DNA of 64,000 nt from Bacteroides sp. (GTDB lineage Bacteria; Bacteroidota; Bacteroidia; Bacteroidales; Bacteroidaceae). The translations under genes and the position numbers were made by a program. The notes under the pieces are model-generated. The model had not been told where the DNA came from. It ran no database searches and saw only the letters and a list, made by a program, of their open reading frames with translations. Positions 17,326-26,465 of the stretch are shown here, in pieces. The DNA is taken from the NCBI GenBank assembly GCA_021201335.1, contig JAJQFD010000061.1, positions 1 to 64,000 on the forward strand, given 5' to 3'. How positions within the stretch are numbered: position 1 is the first letter of the stretch; each line of letters opens with the position of its first letter.

Positions 17326-18624
17326 TTATCGAAGAACCACTTTAATCATTTCATTAACAGCTGGTACTGCAGGGTATGTAGTACGATCAATTGCAGTCAC
17401 TGCTTTATCTTCTGCTGCAGGTATGCCATCAAATAAAGCTTGTGAGTTACCTGCTCCGGGATATTGGCTAACACCTGTTCCATTATCCAGTAATACTACT
17501 TTATTTGTGATGTCACCTTTAGTTACAGAAGAAATAGTTTCACCATTTGCAAAGAACCAGTCATTGCCATAACCAAACATTGTTGCAAAAGCAATGTTAT
17601 CACCGTCCCATGCTATGAAAGTAGATTCTGCTTTATTACCCGGTTGTAACACTTCATTGCCTACAATATAAACTTCTCTTACATTGCTCATTGCTTTTAA
17701 AGAATTTCTTAATGTATTCGGATTACCCGCTTGTGCCAGGTCTTTCATACCAATACCTGCATCTTTTTGATTCAATTGATACAATGGATTTGTATTTCCA
17801 CTATATACTACTACTAAAGTAGGAGAAAAGTCTGTAATAATTCCAGTTCTCTCTTGTGCCCAATTATATAGAGCTTCATTATCGCCGCTTTCAGCAAGGG
17901 CTGTAAGTTCATCGGAAGATCTTTCACCAACGGCGAAGAAAGGTTTACCGTTAACCAAACCACTTCCTAATTTATTGGGAACTACCCATACACCCGGTGA
18001 GAATGGAGTTTCATTTACTTTTCCTCCGGAAATGTTGGCAATAGTGAGAGTGAATTCTGAAGTAGCTGCAGTATAAGCCAATGTTAGTTTCATCAATTCC
18101 GAAGCTTCCGGATAAGTATTACCCTGAGCATCTTTATTATCTTTGATCATTTCTACATTACCTAGTTCTGCTGTACCCGGATGAGTTACTTCGCTACCAG
18201 GAGCCTGGTTGATGCGTGTACCATTATCCCATAACTTTACCTGTGAAGAAACATCCCCGGTAATGGCTACTCCATCAGAATTAAATAGATTGATACCTGT
18301 GTTTTCAGGAGCAAAGAAGATATCATTGGAGTATCCATACATAGTTGCGAACATCAATACTTGCCCTTTGGCTGCATTGAAAGTTATAGAAACAGATTCT
18401 CCCGGAAGGATCTCAGGTTGGGAAGTACCAGTCATCTGAAATGTTCCGCTTTGAACAAAATCTTTAACTGTTGTAACATTTTCAATAGAGATAACGGCAT
18501 TACCGGTTGGTTGATCGTCATCATCATTACTACAAGAAGTAAAAGTGAAGCTTGCTAAAGCAAATACTGCAAAAGCAGTATATAAAAATCTTTTTTTCAT
18601 AATTTCCACGTTAATTGGTTTCAA
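17326..18624 (-). CDS. Surface lipoprotein with two Spondin_N-like domains
   Basis: A lipoprotein of about 424-432 residues. The natural start is probably the internal ATG of MKKRFLYTAF (18600), since that gives a normal signal peptide ending in the lipobox FTSC. After the Cys comes SNDDDD, an acidic stretch like the Bacteroidetes signal for surface export. Two similar beta-rich units follow, each with FATMYGYSNDIFFAP or FATMFGYGNDWFFAN and a later LWDNGTRINQ or LLDNGTGVSQYPG motif, as in the Spondin_N family. Bacterial members have no firm function; adhesion or ligand binding on the outer surface is a guess. It is transcribed alone. Confidence 0.8.
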   Translation of the reverse strand: MKPINVEIMKKRFLYTAFAVFALASFTFTSCSNDDDDQPTGNAVISIENVTTVKDFVQSGTFQMTGTSQPEILPGESVSITFNAAKGQVLMFATMYGYSNDIFFAPENTGINLFNSDGVAITGDVSSQVKLWDNGTRINQAPGSEVTHPGTAELGNVEMIKDNKDAQGNTYPEASELMKLTLAYTAATSEFTLTIANISGGKVNETPFSPGVWVVPNKLGSGLVNGKPFFAVGERSSDELTALAESGDNEALYNWAQERTGIITDFSPTLVVVYSGNTNPLYQLNQKDAGIGMKDLAQAGNPNTLRNSLKAMSNVREVYIVGNEVLQPGNKAESTFIAWDGDNIAFATMFGYGNDWFFANGETISSVTKGDITNKVVLLDNGTGVSQYPGAGNSQALFDGIPAAEDKAVTAIDRTTYPAVPAVNEMIKVVLR

Positions 18625-19107
18625 ATAAATTTGTGAATAAGAATATTTTCTGATCTCAATTTCACCTATAGAACAACGATCCTTTTCTTATGTTTAGTTC
18701 TTTGTTTTATTTGAATTGTTTTAACGGAATTATGCGTATGTTATTTAATTATTTATAACAAAATAAAAGACTTGAATTAAGGGAATTTGCAGTTATATAT
18801 AGCTTAAAAGAGGATAGGTAGGAATGTTTGAATTATCTTGATTTATAAAGATGTATTGTTTGAATATTATGAAACTGTTTGATAATTAATTTACATTCTA
18901 TTTGTCTTAATTATGAAAAACAAATAAATTGATCTGCAACAAAACTCTAAAAAGGAACACCAAGAAGGTATTCCTCGTGTAATTTTTCACTGTATTTTAA
19001 ATGGGACTATCGTTAACTACTTAAAACGACTCTAATATTTTTATATCACAAAGATAAATTGATCAATTGGCCTATTTTTTATTCGAATAGTCACTTTTTT
19101 TTATTAT
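18625..19107. other. Intergenic region between lipoprotein and AraC-type gene
   Basis: About 480 bases of AT-rich DNA with no credible gene. It must contain the lipoprotein promoter (minus strand), but I see no exact TAnnTTTG element. No repeat stands out. Confidence 0.4.
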
Positions 19108-20013
19108 TTAGTCACTAATTTCCATTTTTTCTTCTTTTTTCTGAGTTTCCTGTCTGATTTTTCCGGGAGGCATACCAAACTTATGCTGGCAAAAGCTGCT
19201 GAATGAAGACACGGATGAAAACCCATATTTATCAGCTAATTCCTTCAAATGAAGTGAAGTATGAATGAGATCCTGATAAATATGAGATGCTTTCTGACTA
19301 CTGAGCCATTCTGAAGCAGACGTACCAAATACTTTCTGGAATTGTTTTTTAAATCCGGATTGACTATACATAGCAATGTCGGCTAATTCCTGTACGCTTG
19401 ATACATTTCGATAGTGCCTGTACATCAGATTCATAAACTGGGAATCTTTACTCATCAGTGGTGAGAAAAAGGCGGCTAATTCTTCTTTACAATAATATGC
19501 TCTGAGCAAAAAGAAGAGTTCTTTCATTTTAGTGGTGAAATAATAAGAACACTTCAATCCGTCTTCCACGCATTCAACAAAGTTTTCTATATACTTGTAA
19601 GTACGTTCATTAATTTCCAGCGTATTGAAGTTATCTTTATGCTTTTTTCCATATTCACGGTATAGGCGCTCCATAGGTAAGCATTCGCAAAGTTGTAATA
19701 CTCCTCTGATTCTGCATACTATAATACGAGTATCTTCAATTACGGATGCATTGACATGGCTTCCGGGAGGAAACAATAATATTTTTCCTTTCTTCATATC
19801 AAGATTGCAAAATTTTGCATAAGAAAGGGTAAAATAACCTTTAAGAACAAAAACGATTTCAGTATCGACTAAATCTCTTTTGATAATAGAACCTGCTTTT
19901 CTATCTAATATTTCCAATGTGGCATTCTGACCTTTTTCATAGTTATAACAAGAAAAATGGTCCTTGGGATATAATAATTCCATTGCTAAAGCCTGATTAA
20001 TAAATGTGTTCAA
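19108..20013 (-). CDS. AraC-family transcriptional regulator
   Basis: A 301-residue regulator. Residues 30-100 look like a cupin-type sensing domain (IVFVLKGYFTLSYAKFCNLD, KKGKILLFPPGSH). The C-terminal 100 residues hold two helix-turn-helix units, with VQELADIAMYSQSGFKKQFQ and LKELADKYGFSSVSSFSSFC followed by KFGMPPGKIRQ, the AraC/XylS signature. A -7-like TAATTTTG sits at 20016-20023 on the minus strand, only three bases before the first ATG, so the internal ATG at 19983 (MELLYPKD) may be the real start. The target genes are unknown; the flanking lipoprotein and transporter are candidates. Confidence 0.9.
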   Translation of the reverse strand: MNTFINQALAMELLYPKDHFSCYNYEKGQNATLEILDRKAGSIIKRDLVDTEIVFVLKGYFTLSYAKFCNLDMKKGKILLFPPGSHVNASVIEDTRIIVCRIRGVLQLCECLPMERLYREYGKKHKDNFNTLEINERTYKYIENFVECVEDGLKCSYYFTTKMKELFFLLRAYYCKEELAAFFSPLMSKDSQFMNLMYRHYRNVSSVQELADIAMYSQSGFKKQFQKVFGTSASEWLSSQKASHIYQDLIHTSLHLKELADKYGFSSVSSFSSFCQHKFGMPPGKIRQETQKKEEKMEISD

Positions 20014-20174
20014 TACAAAATTAAAAATATTTGCCCATTTATTAATGTTGCTAATCTGATTTTTATGTTTTTTTGTGTTGTTTTTAGAGTTGATTTGCGC
20101 TTGATTTCTTATTCTTTTAGTTTAAAATTTAAGAATTCGATTATGCGAACAATCAAAAAGAAAAATAGGAGGAT

Positions 20175-20217
20175 AAAAAACGCCCGATTTTCAATAAAAA
20201 GAAATCGGGCGTTTTTT
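20175..20217 (-). terminator. Terminator of the second antiporter gene
   Basis: Sixteen-base perfect stem (20175-20190 with 20202-20217), GC-rich core CGCCCGAT, T runs on both strands. The last bases overlap the stop codon of the transporter gene. Confidence 0.9.
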
Positions 20218-21919
20218 ATAAAAATAGATAATTTATATTTAACCGCAAAAAAAATAAAATAATTAACTGTGCACTCAATACACGAAGAAACATAGTTAAG
20301 GGATAAACTGTAGCATATCCTACAGCCGGCGCATCATTACCTGCGGTGGCATTTGAATATGCCAAAGCAGGTGGATCCGTTGTACTTCCGGCGATAAGTC
20401 CCATTACGGTGAAATAATTAAGTTTGAAAAATTTCCGGGCAATAAATCCAATAATAAGCAATGGGATAATAGTTATAATAAAACCATATCCTATCCAGGA
20501 AAGCCCTCCTTTATGTAAGATTGTATCTACAAACCCTTCGCCTGCACTAAGACCCACACAGGCAAGGAATAAAGCAATCCCTATTTCACGTAGCATAAGG
20601 TTGGCACTTAGCGTAGTATAGGTTATTAATTTATAATGGTAACCAAAGCGACTGATTAATATGGCAACAATAAGAGGGCCACCCGCTAAACCTAGTTTAA
20701 TCGGTTGAGGTATTCCCGGGATCATAAAAGGAATACTCCCTAAGAATACGCCTAAAGCTATTCCAATAAATAAAGTAATGAGATTGGGTTCATTCAGCCG
20801 TTTGAGCGAGTTACCTAATAAATCAGCTACTTTATGAACTGCGACTTCACTACCTACTACGGTTAGTTTATCACCTAGTTGCAGGTTTAATCTCGAACTA
20901 GCTACCAGATCAACTCCGGAACGGTTAAGTCGGGTAATATTTACTCCGTGTAAACGGCGCAACTGAAGATCGCCCAGCCTTTTACCATTCAGCTCCGGTT
21001 TTGTAACTACAATTTGCCGGCTGATCAACTGGCTATCAGTGGGTATCCATTGTTTACGGTCCATTTGAATCTCAAGACCAATCAATGCTTTAACAGTTTC
21101 CGCATCATAATCAGTGGTGATAACAAATATTTTATCGTTTTCATGTAGTACGGAATCGGCTGTAGCTATTTCGATCTTCTGGGTTTCAAAATTCCAGATT
21201 CGGGATATAACAAATCGCCGGTGTTCCAGTAATTGAGATATATCTGCGATTGTTTTATTAAATACAGCCGGATTTTTAACAATAAGTGAGATAGGACTGG
21301 CACCATCTGTTTCTTTACTTTCTTCTTCCTGGATTTGCTTGTTTTCTTTGTTGAAGTCTATCCGGAATATATATCTGACGAAAAGCATTGATAAAATAAT
21401 TCCGACTACTCCTAAGGGGTAGGCAACTGCATAGCCTAATGCAATGGTATTATCTGTTGTACCAAAAATGTCATTGTATGCTTGTTGGGCTGCTCCCAGT
21501 CCGGAAGTATTGGTGATGGCCCCCGACATGATGCCAACCATTGTCGGAATAGGAACTCCTGTCAGATAATGAATGATGATAGTGGTGGCCACACCCAGGA
21601 AGACAATTCCACAAGCCAGCATATTTAAGGTTAATCCTCCTTTTTTAAAAGAGGAGAAAAATCCCGGGCCTACCTGCATGCCTACTGAGAACACAAACAA
21701 GATAAGTCCGAATTCTTTGAAAAAATGGAGAATTTCATGATTGATATGAAAGCCGAAGTGGCCAAGTAAAATTCCCATGAAGAGAACCAGGGTTATTCCC
21801 AGTGAGATACCAAATATTTTAATTTTGCCCAGTTGGATACCAACCGCTATTACTATGGACAAAATAAGGAGAGAATGAGCGATCCCGTCTCCCCACAATA
21901 AATCCTTAATCCAGTTCAT
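20216..21919 (-). CDS. AspT/YidE-type antiporter-like transporter
   Basis: Intact 567-residue paralogue of the frameshifted gene at 15104-16769. The membrane part is split into an N-terminal block (about 1-190) and a C-terminal block (about 390-560), each repeating a GLxLFVFSVGMQVGPGFF- or ALFLACVGLSAGEGF-like helix, as in the AspT/YidE family. Between them are two TrkA-C-type domains (near ENDKIFVITTDYDAETVKAL and QLGDKLTVVGSEVAVHKVAD), which usually bind small ligands. Amino acid exchange is known for AspT; the substrate here is unknown. The promoter lies just upstream, after the end of potD, so the gene is not part of the pot operon. Confidence 0.92.
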   Translation of the reverse strand: MNWIKDLLWGDGIAHSLLILSIVIAVGIQLGKIKIFGISLGITLVLFMGILLGHFGFHINHEILHFFKEFGLILFVFSVGMQVGPGFFSSFKKGGLTLNMLACGIVFLGVATTIIIHYLTGVPIPTMVGIMSGAITNTSGLGAAQQAYNDIFGTTDNTIALGYAVAYPLGVVGIILSMLFVRYIFRIDFNKENKQIQEEESKETDGASPISLIVKNPAVFNKTIADISQLLEHRRFVISRIWNFETQKIEIATADSVLHENDKIFVITTDYDAETVKALIGLEIQMDRKQWIPTDSQLISRQIVVTKPELNGKRLGDLQLRRLHGVNITRLNRSGVDLVASSRLNLQLGDKLTVVGSEVAVHKVADLLGNSLKRLNEPNLITLFIGIALGVFLGSIPFMIPGIPQPIKLGLAGGPLIVAILISRFGYHYKLITYTTLSANLMLREIGIALFLACVGLSAGEGFVDTILHKGGLSWIGYGFIITIIPLLIIGFIARKFFKLNYFTVMGLIAGSTTDPPALAYSNATAGNDAPAVGYATVYPLTMFLRVLSAQLIILFFLRLNINYLFL

Positions 21920-21976
21920 TGCCTTATTTTGTAACTATGTCCTATTTGTCGAGTGTGGTTTTTGTAAAATCGGGCG

Positions 21977-22007
21977 CAAAGGTACAAATAATACATTCGG
22001 TGAACAA
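21977..22007 (-). promoter_or_regulatory. Promoter of the second antiporter gene
   Basis: On the minus strand TTG (22005-22007), 20-base spacer and TACCTTTG (21977-21984). It separates the transporter from the pot operon. Confidence 0.65.
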
Positions 22008-22021
22008 CCTAACGTTGTTTT

Positions 22022-23353
22022 TTATTTGCGTTTCTTCCGGCGTAATCTGTGTTTCTGCAATTTGTGCCGTTTGTAAAGCTTATATCGCTTGTAAATTATC
22101 CAGCCGCTCATTGCACCTACTACCGCAAATATCAAGATTGTAATGCCTACTCCCAAATTATCTCCTTTTACGCGCGACCAAATAGCCAGTACTTCTTCTG
22201 TCTGGTCACCAAAATCACGAATCATGGCACAACGTTCTACAACAGAGATATCCGGATACTGGATTCGGTCTACTTGAACATTCTTCCCTTCCGGACCAAA
22301 AAGGTAACTGAGATCCGAGGAATAATCCAGTGTAGTATCAATTTTAGCTTCCAGTATTTCCGGAGTAGCTACTGCACTTACATATCCAATGGCATCCATA
22401 TTTCGGAGTGCAATGTCTGGTCTACAAAGGAAATTGATAAAATAACTGGCAGCTTTTGGATTGCGGGCATATTTGGGAATTACCCACCCGTCATACCAAA
22501 TGTTACTTCCTTCTTTGGGAACTACGTAATCCAATTCAACATCTACTGTTTCCGCTTCTTCAATAGCCCATACAGCATCACCACTCCAGGTCATATTAAT
22601 CCATGCTTTGTTTTTGGTCATCATTTCTTTGCCGAAGTCTGCTTCCCATCCGGCGATATTGGGCTTCATCGCTTTTAAGTATTCTTCGGCAATGGCCATA
22701 GCCTGGGGTGAATAATCATTCATTAAATCTTCAACAGTGATACTCCCTTCTTCCAGTTCCTGGGCGTGGGCATAGATAATAGCTGTTCCATATGCATCCC
22801 GATAACTTTCTTTCATTAAAATCTTACCGGCAAATTTGGGGTCCCACAGACATTCCCAGGTGCTGGCCTCTTCTTCTGTGACATACGTCGTGTTGTACAA
22901 AATACCGGCTGTTCCCCACATGTAGGCAACAGCATATTCACTGGCCCTTTTTCCGGGTTGGCTTAATTTGTCTATTTGGTTCCGTATATAAGGAGCTATA
23001 TTCGGAAGGTAATTTATGGAATGATTAAAGTTAGTATCAATCGGAAGTAATAAATCCTTTTTTAGCATCCGCTCAATAATATACTCCGAAGGGCACACGA
23101 CATCATAGTCTTCATGGCCGCGTTCAATTTTAGTGAGCATTACTTCATTGATATCAAAGGTCTGATAAATGATTCGGATTTCTTCACCGGTTTCCTCTTT
23201 ATAATATTCTTTGAAATCATTCAGTACACTTTCATCAATATAATCAGCCCAGTTATAAATCTTCAGGATCTGTTCCCGGTTGCCCTGAGAGTTATAACAG
23301 CCCGTGAACAACCAAGTGAGAATGAGGAAGGATAATATGTTTCTTATATTCAT
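22022..23353 (-). CDS. potD: Spermidine/putrescine-binding protein with C-terminal membrane anchor
   Basis: Solute-binding component of the polyamine ABC importer, 443 residues. The signal peptide ends in the lipobox LFTGC, so the N-terminus is lipidated. The mature part starts LKIYNWADYIDESVLNDF, the hallmark of PotD/PotF, and has GTAGILYNTTY, WINMTWSGDAVWAIEEAE and YDGWVIPKYARNP. Unlike typical PotD (about 350 residues), the C-terminus has a hydrophobic helix (about residues 397-417, GITILIFAVVGAMSGWIIY) and then a tail of about 25 residues rich in Lys and Arg, which should lie in the cytoplasm. It is the last gene of potABCD, three bases behind potC. Confidence 0.92.
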   Translation of the reverse strand: MNIRNILSFLILTWLFTGCYNSQGNREQILKIYNWADYIDESVLNDFKEYYKEETGEEIRIIYQTFDINEVMLTKIERGHEDYDVVCPSEYIIERMLKKDLLLPIDTNFNHSINYLPNIAPYIRNQIDKLSQPGKRASEYAVAYMWGTAGILYNTTYVTEEEASTWECLWDPKFAGKILMKESYRDAYGTAIIYAHAQELEEGSITVEDLMNDYSPQAMAIAEEYLKAMKPNIAGWEADFGKEMMTKNKAWINMTWSGDAVWAIEEAETVDVELDYVVPKEGSNIWYDGWVIPKYARNPKAASYFINFLCRPDIALRNMDAIGYVSAVATPEILEAKIDTTLDYSSDLSYLFGPEGKNVQVDRIQYPDISVVERCAMIRDFGDQTEEVLAIWSRVKGDNLGVGITILIFAVVGAMSGWIIYKRYKLYKRHKLQKHRLRRKKRK

Positions 23354-23356
23354 AAT

Positions 23357-24157
23357 TTAGATTCTTTGTTTATCTCTTTGTCTTTCAGCTCTTTTGTTGA
23401 TGATGATCAGTAAAGCCAGTACTACTACAAATATAATAGCTGAAAGCGGACGAAGTTCGGGAGTTAATCCTCCTTTACGCGCATCAGCATAGATGTAGGT
23501 GGATAAGGTTTCCAGCCCTTGGTTACCAATGGTAAAAATGGTTACGGCGAAATCATCAATCGAGAGAGTAATTGCTAAAATGAAACCACTAATCATTCCA
23601 GGGCGGATTTCAGGTATAATCACTTTACGTAATGCCTGCATCGGAGTTGCACCCAGGTCGAGCGCAGCTTCATATATATTCGGATTCATTTGCTTTAGTC
23701 GCGGTAGTACGCTAAGAACTACATACGGAGTACAGAAGGTAATATGTGCCAATACGACGGTGGTGTATCCTTGAGTTATACCTAAGGAAACAAATAAAAG
23801 GAATAAAGAGATACCGGTGATAATGTCTCCATTTAAAATGGGAATACTATTTACCAGGCCAATGGCTTTTTGTGACCGGTTCTTTAGATTAAAGATGCCG
23901 ATGGCTGCCATGCTTCCCAGTATAGTGGATACGGTGGCAGCAATCAGGGCGATACTGATCGTATTGAGCAAGGCATTCATCAGGGAACGATGAGAACCTG
24001 TATCGAAGAGGGACGTATATAGCTTGGTAGAGAATCCGGTCCAGTTACCTAGTACTTTCGCTTCGGTAAAAGAATAAATAATAATGATAATGATGGGTGA
24101 ATAGAGCAACAATAGCAATATCCATAAATATGTTTGGGCGAAAATCTTCTTTACCAT
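23357..24157 (-). CDS. potC: Spermidine/putrescine ABC transporter permease
   Basis: Inner-membrane permease of the polyamine importer, 266 residues, six predicted helices. The ABC-coupling loop EAALDLGATPMQALRKVIIPEIRPG is clear (EAA...G motif) at about residues 163-187. PotC-like features include the opening LLLYSPIIIIIIYSFTEAK and SIDDFAVTIFTIGNQGLETLSTYIY. It overlaps potB by seven bases, showing tight co-translation. Pairs with PotB to form the channel. Confidence 0.93.
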   Translation of the reverse strand: MVKKIFAQTYLWILLLLLYSPIIIIIIYSFTEAKVLGNWTGFSTKLYTSLFDTGSHRSLMNALLNTISIALIAATVSTILGSMAAIGIFNLKNRSQKAIGLVNSIPILNGDIITGISLFLLFVSLGITQGYTTVVLAHITFCTPYVVLSVLPRLKQMNPNIYEAALDLGATPMQALRKVIIPEIRPGMISGFILAITLSIDDFAVTIFTIGNQGLETLSTYIYADARKGGLTPELRPLSAIIFVVVLALLIIINKRAERQRDKQRI

Positions 24158-24951
24158 AGTCCACCTCCTTCATTGGCTGTTTCTTTATCACTACTGCTAA
24201 ACAAAGATGTGGCAGCAATCAATAGTAACATGATTAAGGATAAAGCGGCACCATAATTCCACATACTATTATTGATGTTCTCCTGGATAGTGGTACCAAA
24301 TAGTTTTATATTGTTCATCGTGAGCAATTCGGCAATGGCAAACGTTGAGATAGTAGGCATGAAAACCATCATAATACCACTCATGACTCCCGGCATGGAT
24401 AACGGAAGCACCGTTTTAATGAATACCTGTGTCGGTGTGGCACCCAGATCCTGCGCCGCTTCGATATAACTGCGATCCATTTTCAGCAACGTGTTATAGA
24501 TGGGGTAGATCATAAAAGGAATAAAATTATATACCATACCAAAGATAAGAGCCCCTTCTCCCAGCGGCAATTCAAAGAAATCGAAAAGAGCTACGGTAGC
24601 CAATGTACGTACCAGTATATTTACCCACATGGGTAAGATAAATAGCATGACCATAGTGTACGATTTATTCAGTTTGCTGTTACTTAGTATCCAGGCAGCC
24701 GGATAACCCAGCAATATGCAGAATGCCGTAGTAATAATGGCAATACCAATAGAATATACAAAGGTATTAATCGCTTCGGGGTGGATAAAAAACTTCTCGA
24801 AGTTCTCAAAGGTGAGATGACCGTTTTCGTCTGTAAATGCGTAGACGACAATCAGCAACAATGGTATAACAATAAATATAGCCGCGAAAATAAGATAAGG
24901 TAACGACCAGCTTTTACGGGAAAAGAAATAGGTTGCTAATTTTTTATTCAC
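24151..24951 (-). CDS. potB: Spermidine/putrescine ABC transporter permease
   Basis: Second permease, also 266 residues with about six helices. It opens with a hydrophobic helix at about residues 17-38 (LPYLIFAAIFIVIPLLLIVVY) and carries EAAQDLGATPTQVFIKTVLPLSMPG, the loop that docks with the ATPase. FAIAELLTMNNIKLFGTTI is a PotB-type segment. It sits 11 bases behind potA and overlaps potC, so the order on the minus strand is A-B-C-D. Confidence 0.93.
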   Translation of the reverse strand: MNKKLATYFFSRKSWSLPYLIFAAIFIVIPLLLIVVYAFTDENGHLTFENFEKFFIHPEAINTFVYSIGIAIITTAFCILLGYPAAWILSNSKLNKSYTMVMLFILPMWVNILVRTLATVALFDFFELPLGEGALIFGMVYNFIPFMIYPIYNTLLKMDRSYIEAAQDLGATPTQVFIKTVLPLSMPGVMSGIMMVFMPTISTFAIAELLTMNNIKLFGTTIQENINNSMWNYGAALSLIMLLLIAATSLFSSSDKETANEGGGLW

Positions 24952-24962
24952 TTCTTTTACTA

Positions 24963-26354
24963 TTAGTGGGTTTCGACTTTAGTTAATTGAATGGCATCCG
25001 GAGGAATTGAAATACCTACACGGTCACCATCATCCCATACATCATTGGTATCGACGTAAACGTCTTCATCCCAATCGGAATGTATCGTCAGATGGTAATG
25101 ATCTCCTTTGTAGAGAATAAATTTCACTTCTCCGGTAAGTACGCCGTCTTCTTCATTGTCTTGCAGAATGACTTTCTGAAAAGGAACTTCTACTTTGACG
25201 GGAGTTCCGGTCTCCATGCCATGAATGGTATTACATTCAAATGTACTTCCCAGGAATTCCACATGAGTAGCATCTATTACTTTTCCTTCGAAAGTATTGG
25301 TTACCCGTTCCTTCTTCATGATATGAATATCGAAAGGTTTCACAAGCAGCCCTACTTGTTCTCCTACTTTAAACTGATGGTAATCTTGTACCAATATTTC
25401 ATACCCGTTGCAGAGAACAGTCATTTCATAATGCACACCTTTAAAAATAGAGGATTGCACAACTCCCCGCAGCTGAGCTATATCCGATTCGGGGAATATA
25501 TATACATCTTCCGGGCGAACAACTACATCCACCGGAACATTTTCGCCAAAGCCTTCGTCCACACATTCAAATTCGGTATCGCAGAAACGCACTAGTTTAT
25601 CCTTTATCATCGTTCCGTTCAGAATGTTACTTTCGCCAATGAAGTCTGCTACAAAAGAATTGATGGGTTCATTATATACATCGGTAGGCGTACCTATTTG
25701 CTGAATACGTCCTTCGCTCATCACTACTACGGTGTCACTCAGTGTAAGGGCCTCTTCCTGGTCATGGGTTACATAAACGAAAGTAATACCTAAATTTTTA
25801 TGCATTTCTTTCAGCTCCATCTGCATATCTTTGCGCATTTTCAGGTCGAGGGCTGCCAAGGGCTCATCCAGAAGTAATACTTCTGGCTCATTCACAATGG
25901 CACGAGCTATGGCAACACGTTGTTGCTGGCCACCGGAAAGAGAATCAACATCTCTGTATTCATAGTCAGTCATACCTACCATTTTGAGTGCAGCTTTCAT
26001 TTTTTTTTTTGTAATGTCTGCTTTGCTCATTTTCTTCAACTTCAACCCGAAAGCGATGTTATCATACACATTAAGGTGCGGAAACAAGGCATACTTCTGG
26101 AAGACGGTATTTACCGGACGCTTATGGGGTGGTACCTGTGTAACTTCTTTTCCTGCTATTTTAATCTCACCTTCGGAAGCGGTGAGGAAGCCACCAATTA
26201 TACGTAACAACGTAGTTTTTCCACACCCTGATGGTCCTAAAAGAGTGATGAATTCACCTTTTTTTACGTGTAAAGTGATATCGTCCAGGGCCGTCTTCTC
26301 TCCAAAAAACCGGGATAGATGATTAACTTCGATAATGATGTTGTTCTCTTGCAT
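24963..26354 (-). CDS. potA: Spermidine/putrescine ABC transporter ATP-binding protein, long form
   Basis: ATPase of the importer, 463 residues. Walker A GPSGCGKTT (about residues 39-47), signature LSGGQQQRVAIARAI, Walker B VLLLDEPLAALD and the switch His in VYVTHDQEEALTLSD are all present. It is about 85 residues longer than the Escherichia coli PotA: the C-terminal half (from about 240) appears to hold two beta-barrel, TOBE-like units, one with VVRPEDVYIF and one near GVLTGEVKFILYKGDHYHLTI. Such domains usually sense substrate or regulate the ATPase. First gene of the operon, with a consensus promoter just upstream. Confidence 0.94.
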   Translation of the reverse strand: MQENNIIIEVNHLSRFFGEKTALDDITLHVKKGEFITLLGPSGCGKTTLLRIIGGFLTASEGEIKIAGKEVTQVPPHKRPVNTVFQKYALFPHLNVYDNIAFGLKLKKMSKADITKKKMKAALKMVGMTDYEYRDVDSLSGGQQQRVAIARAIVNEPEVLLLDEPLAALDLKMRKDMQMELKEMHKNLGITFVYVTHDQEEALTLSDTVVVMSEGRIQQIGTPTDVYNEPINSFVADFIGESNILNGTMIKDKLVRFCDTEFECVDEGFGENVPVDVVVRPEDVYIFPESDIAQLRGVVQSSIFKGVHYEMTVLCNGYEILVQDYHQFKVGEQVGLLVKPFDIHIMKKERVTNTFEGKVIDATHVEFLGSTFECNTIHGMETGTPVKVEVPFQKVILQDNEEDGVLTGEVKFILYKGDHYHLTIHSDWDEDVYVDTNDVWDDGDRVGISIPPDAIQLTKVETH

Positions 26355-26376
26355 CTCTTTATAACATTTTAGGGGC

Positions 26377-26408
26377 CAAAGTTATATATTTCGTTAATAC
26401 ATAACAAA
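26377..26408 (-). promoter_or_regulatory. Promoter of the potABCD operon
   Basis: Minus-strand TTTG (26405-26408), 20-base spacer, TAACTTTG (26377-26384), an exact consensus, 22 bases before the potA ATG. Confidence 0.75.
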
Positions 26409-26426
26409 ATGAATTGGAAAATAGCT

Positions 26427-26434
26427 TATCTTTG
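26427..26434 (+). promoter_or_regulatory. -7 element of the TlpA-like lipoprotein gene
   Basis: TATCTTTG on the plus strand, 31 bases before the ATG. No clear TTG box at -33. It is divergent from the potA promoter. Confidence 0.5.
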
Positions 26435-26465
26435 CCGGATAAATATTCACTAAAAGTACATAAAA

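Noticed and set aside
20065..20262. Small basic open frame on the plus strand
   Set aside because: It crosses the terminator hairpin and the end of the transporter gene; composition is that of AT-rich non-coding DNA.
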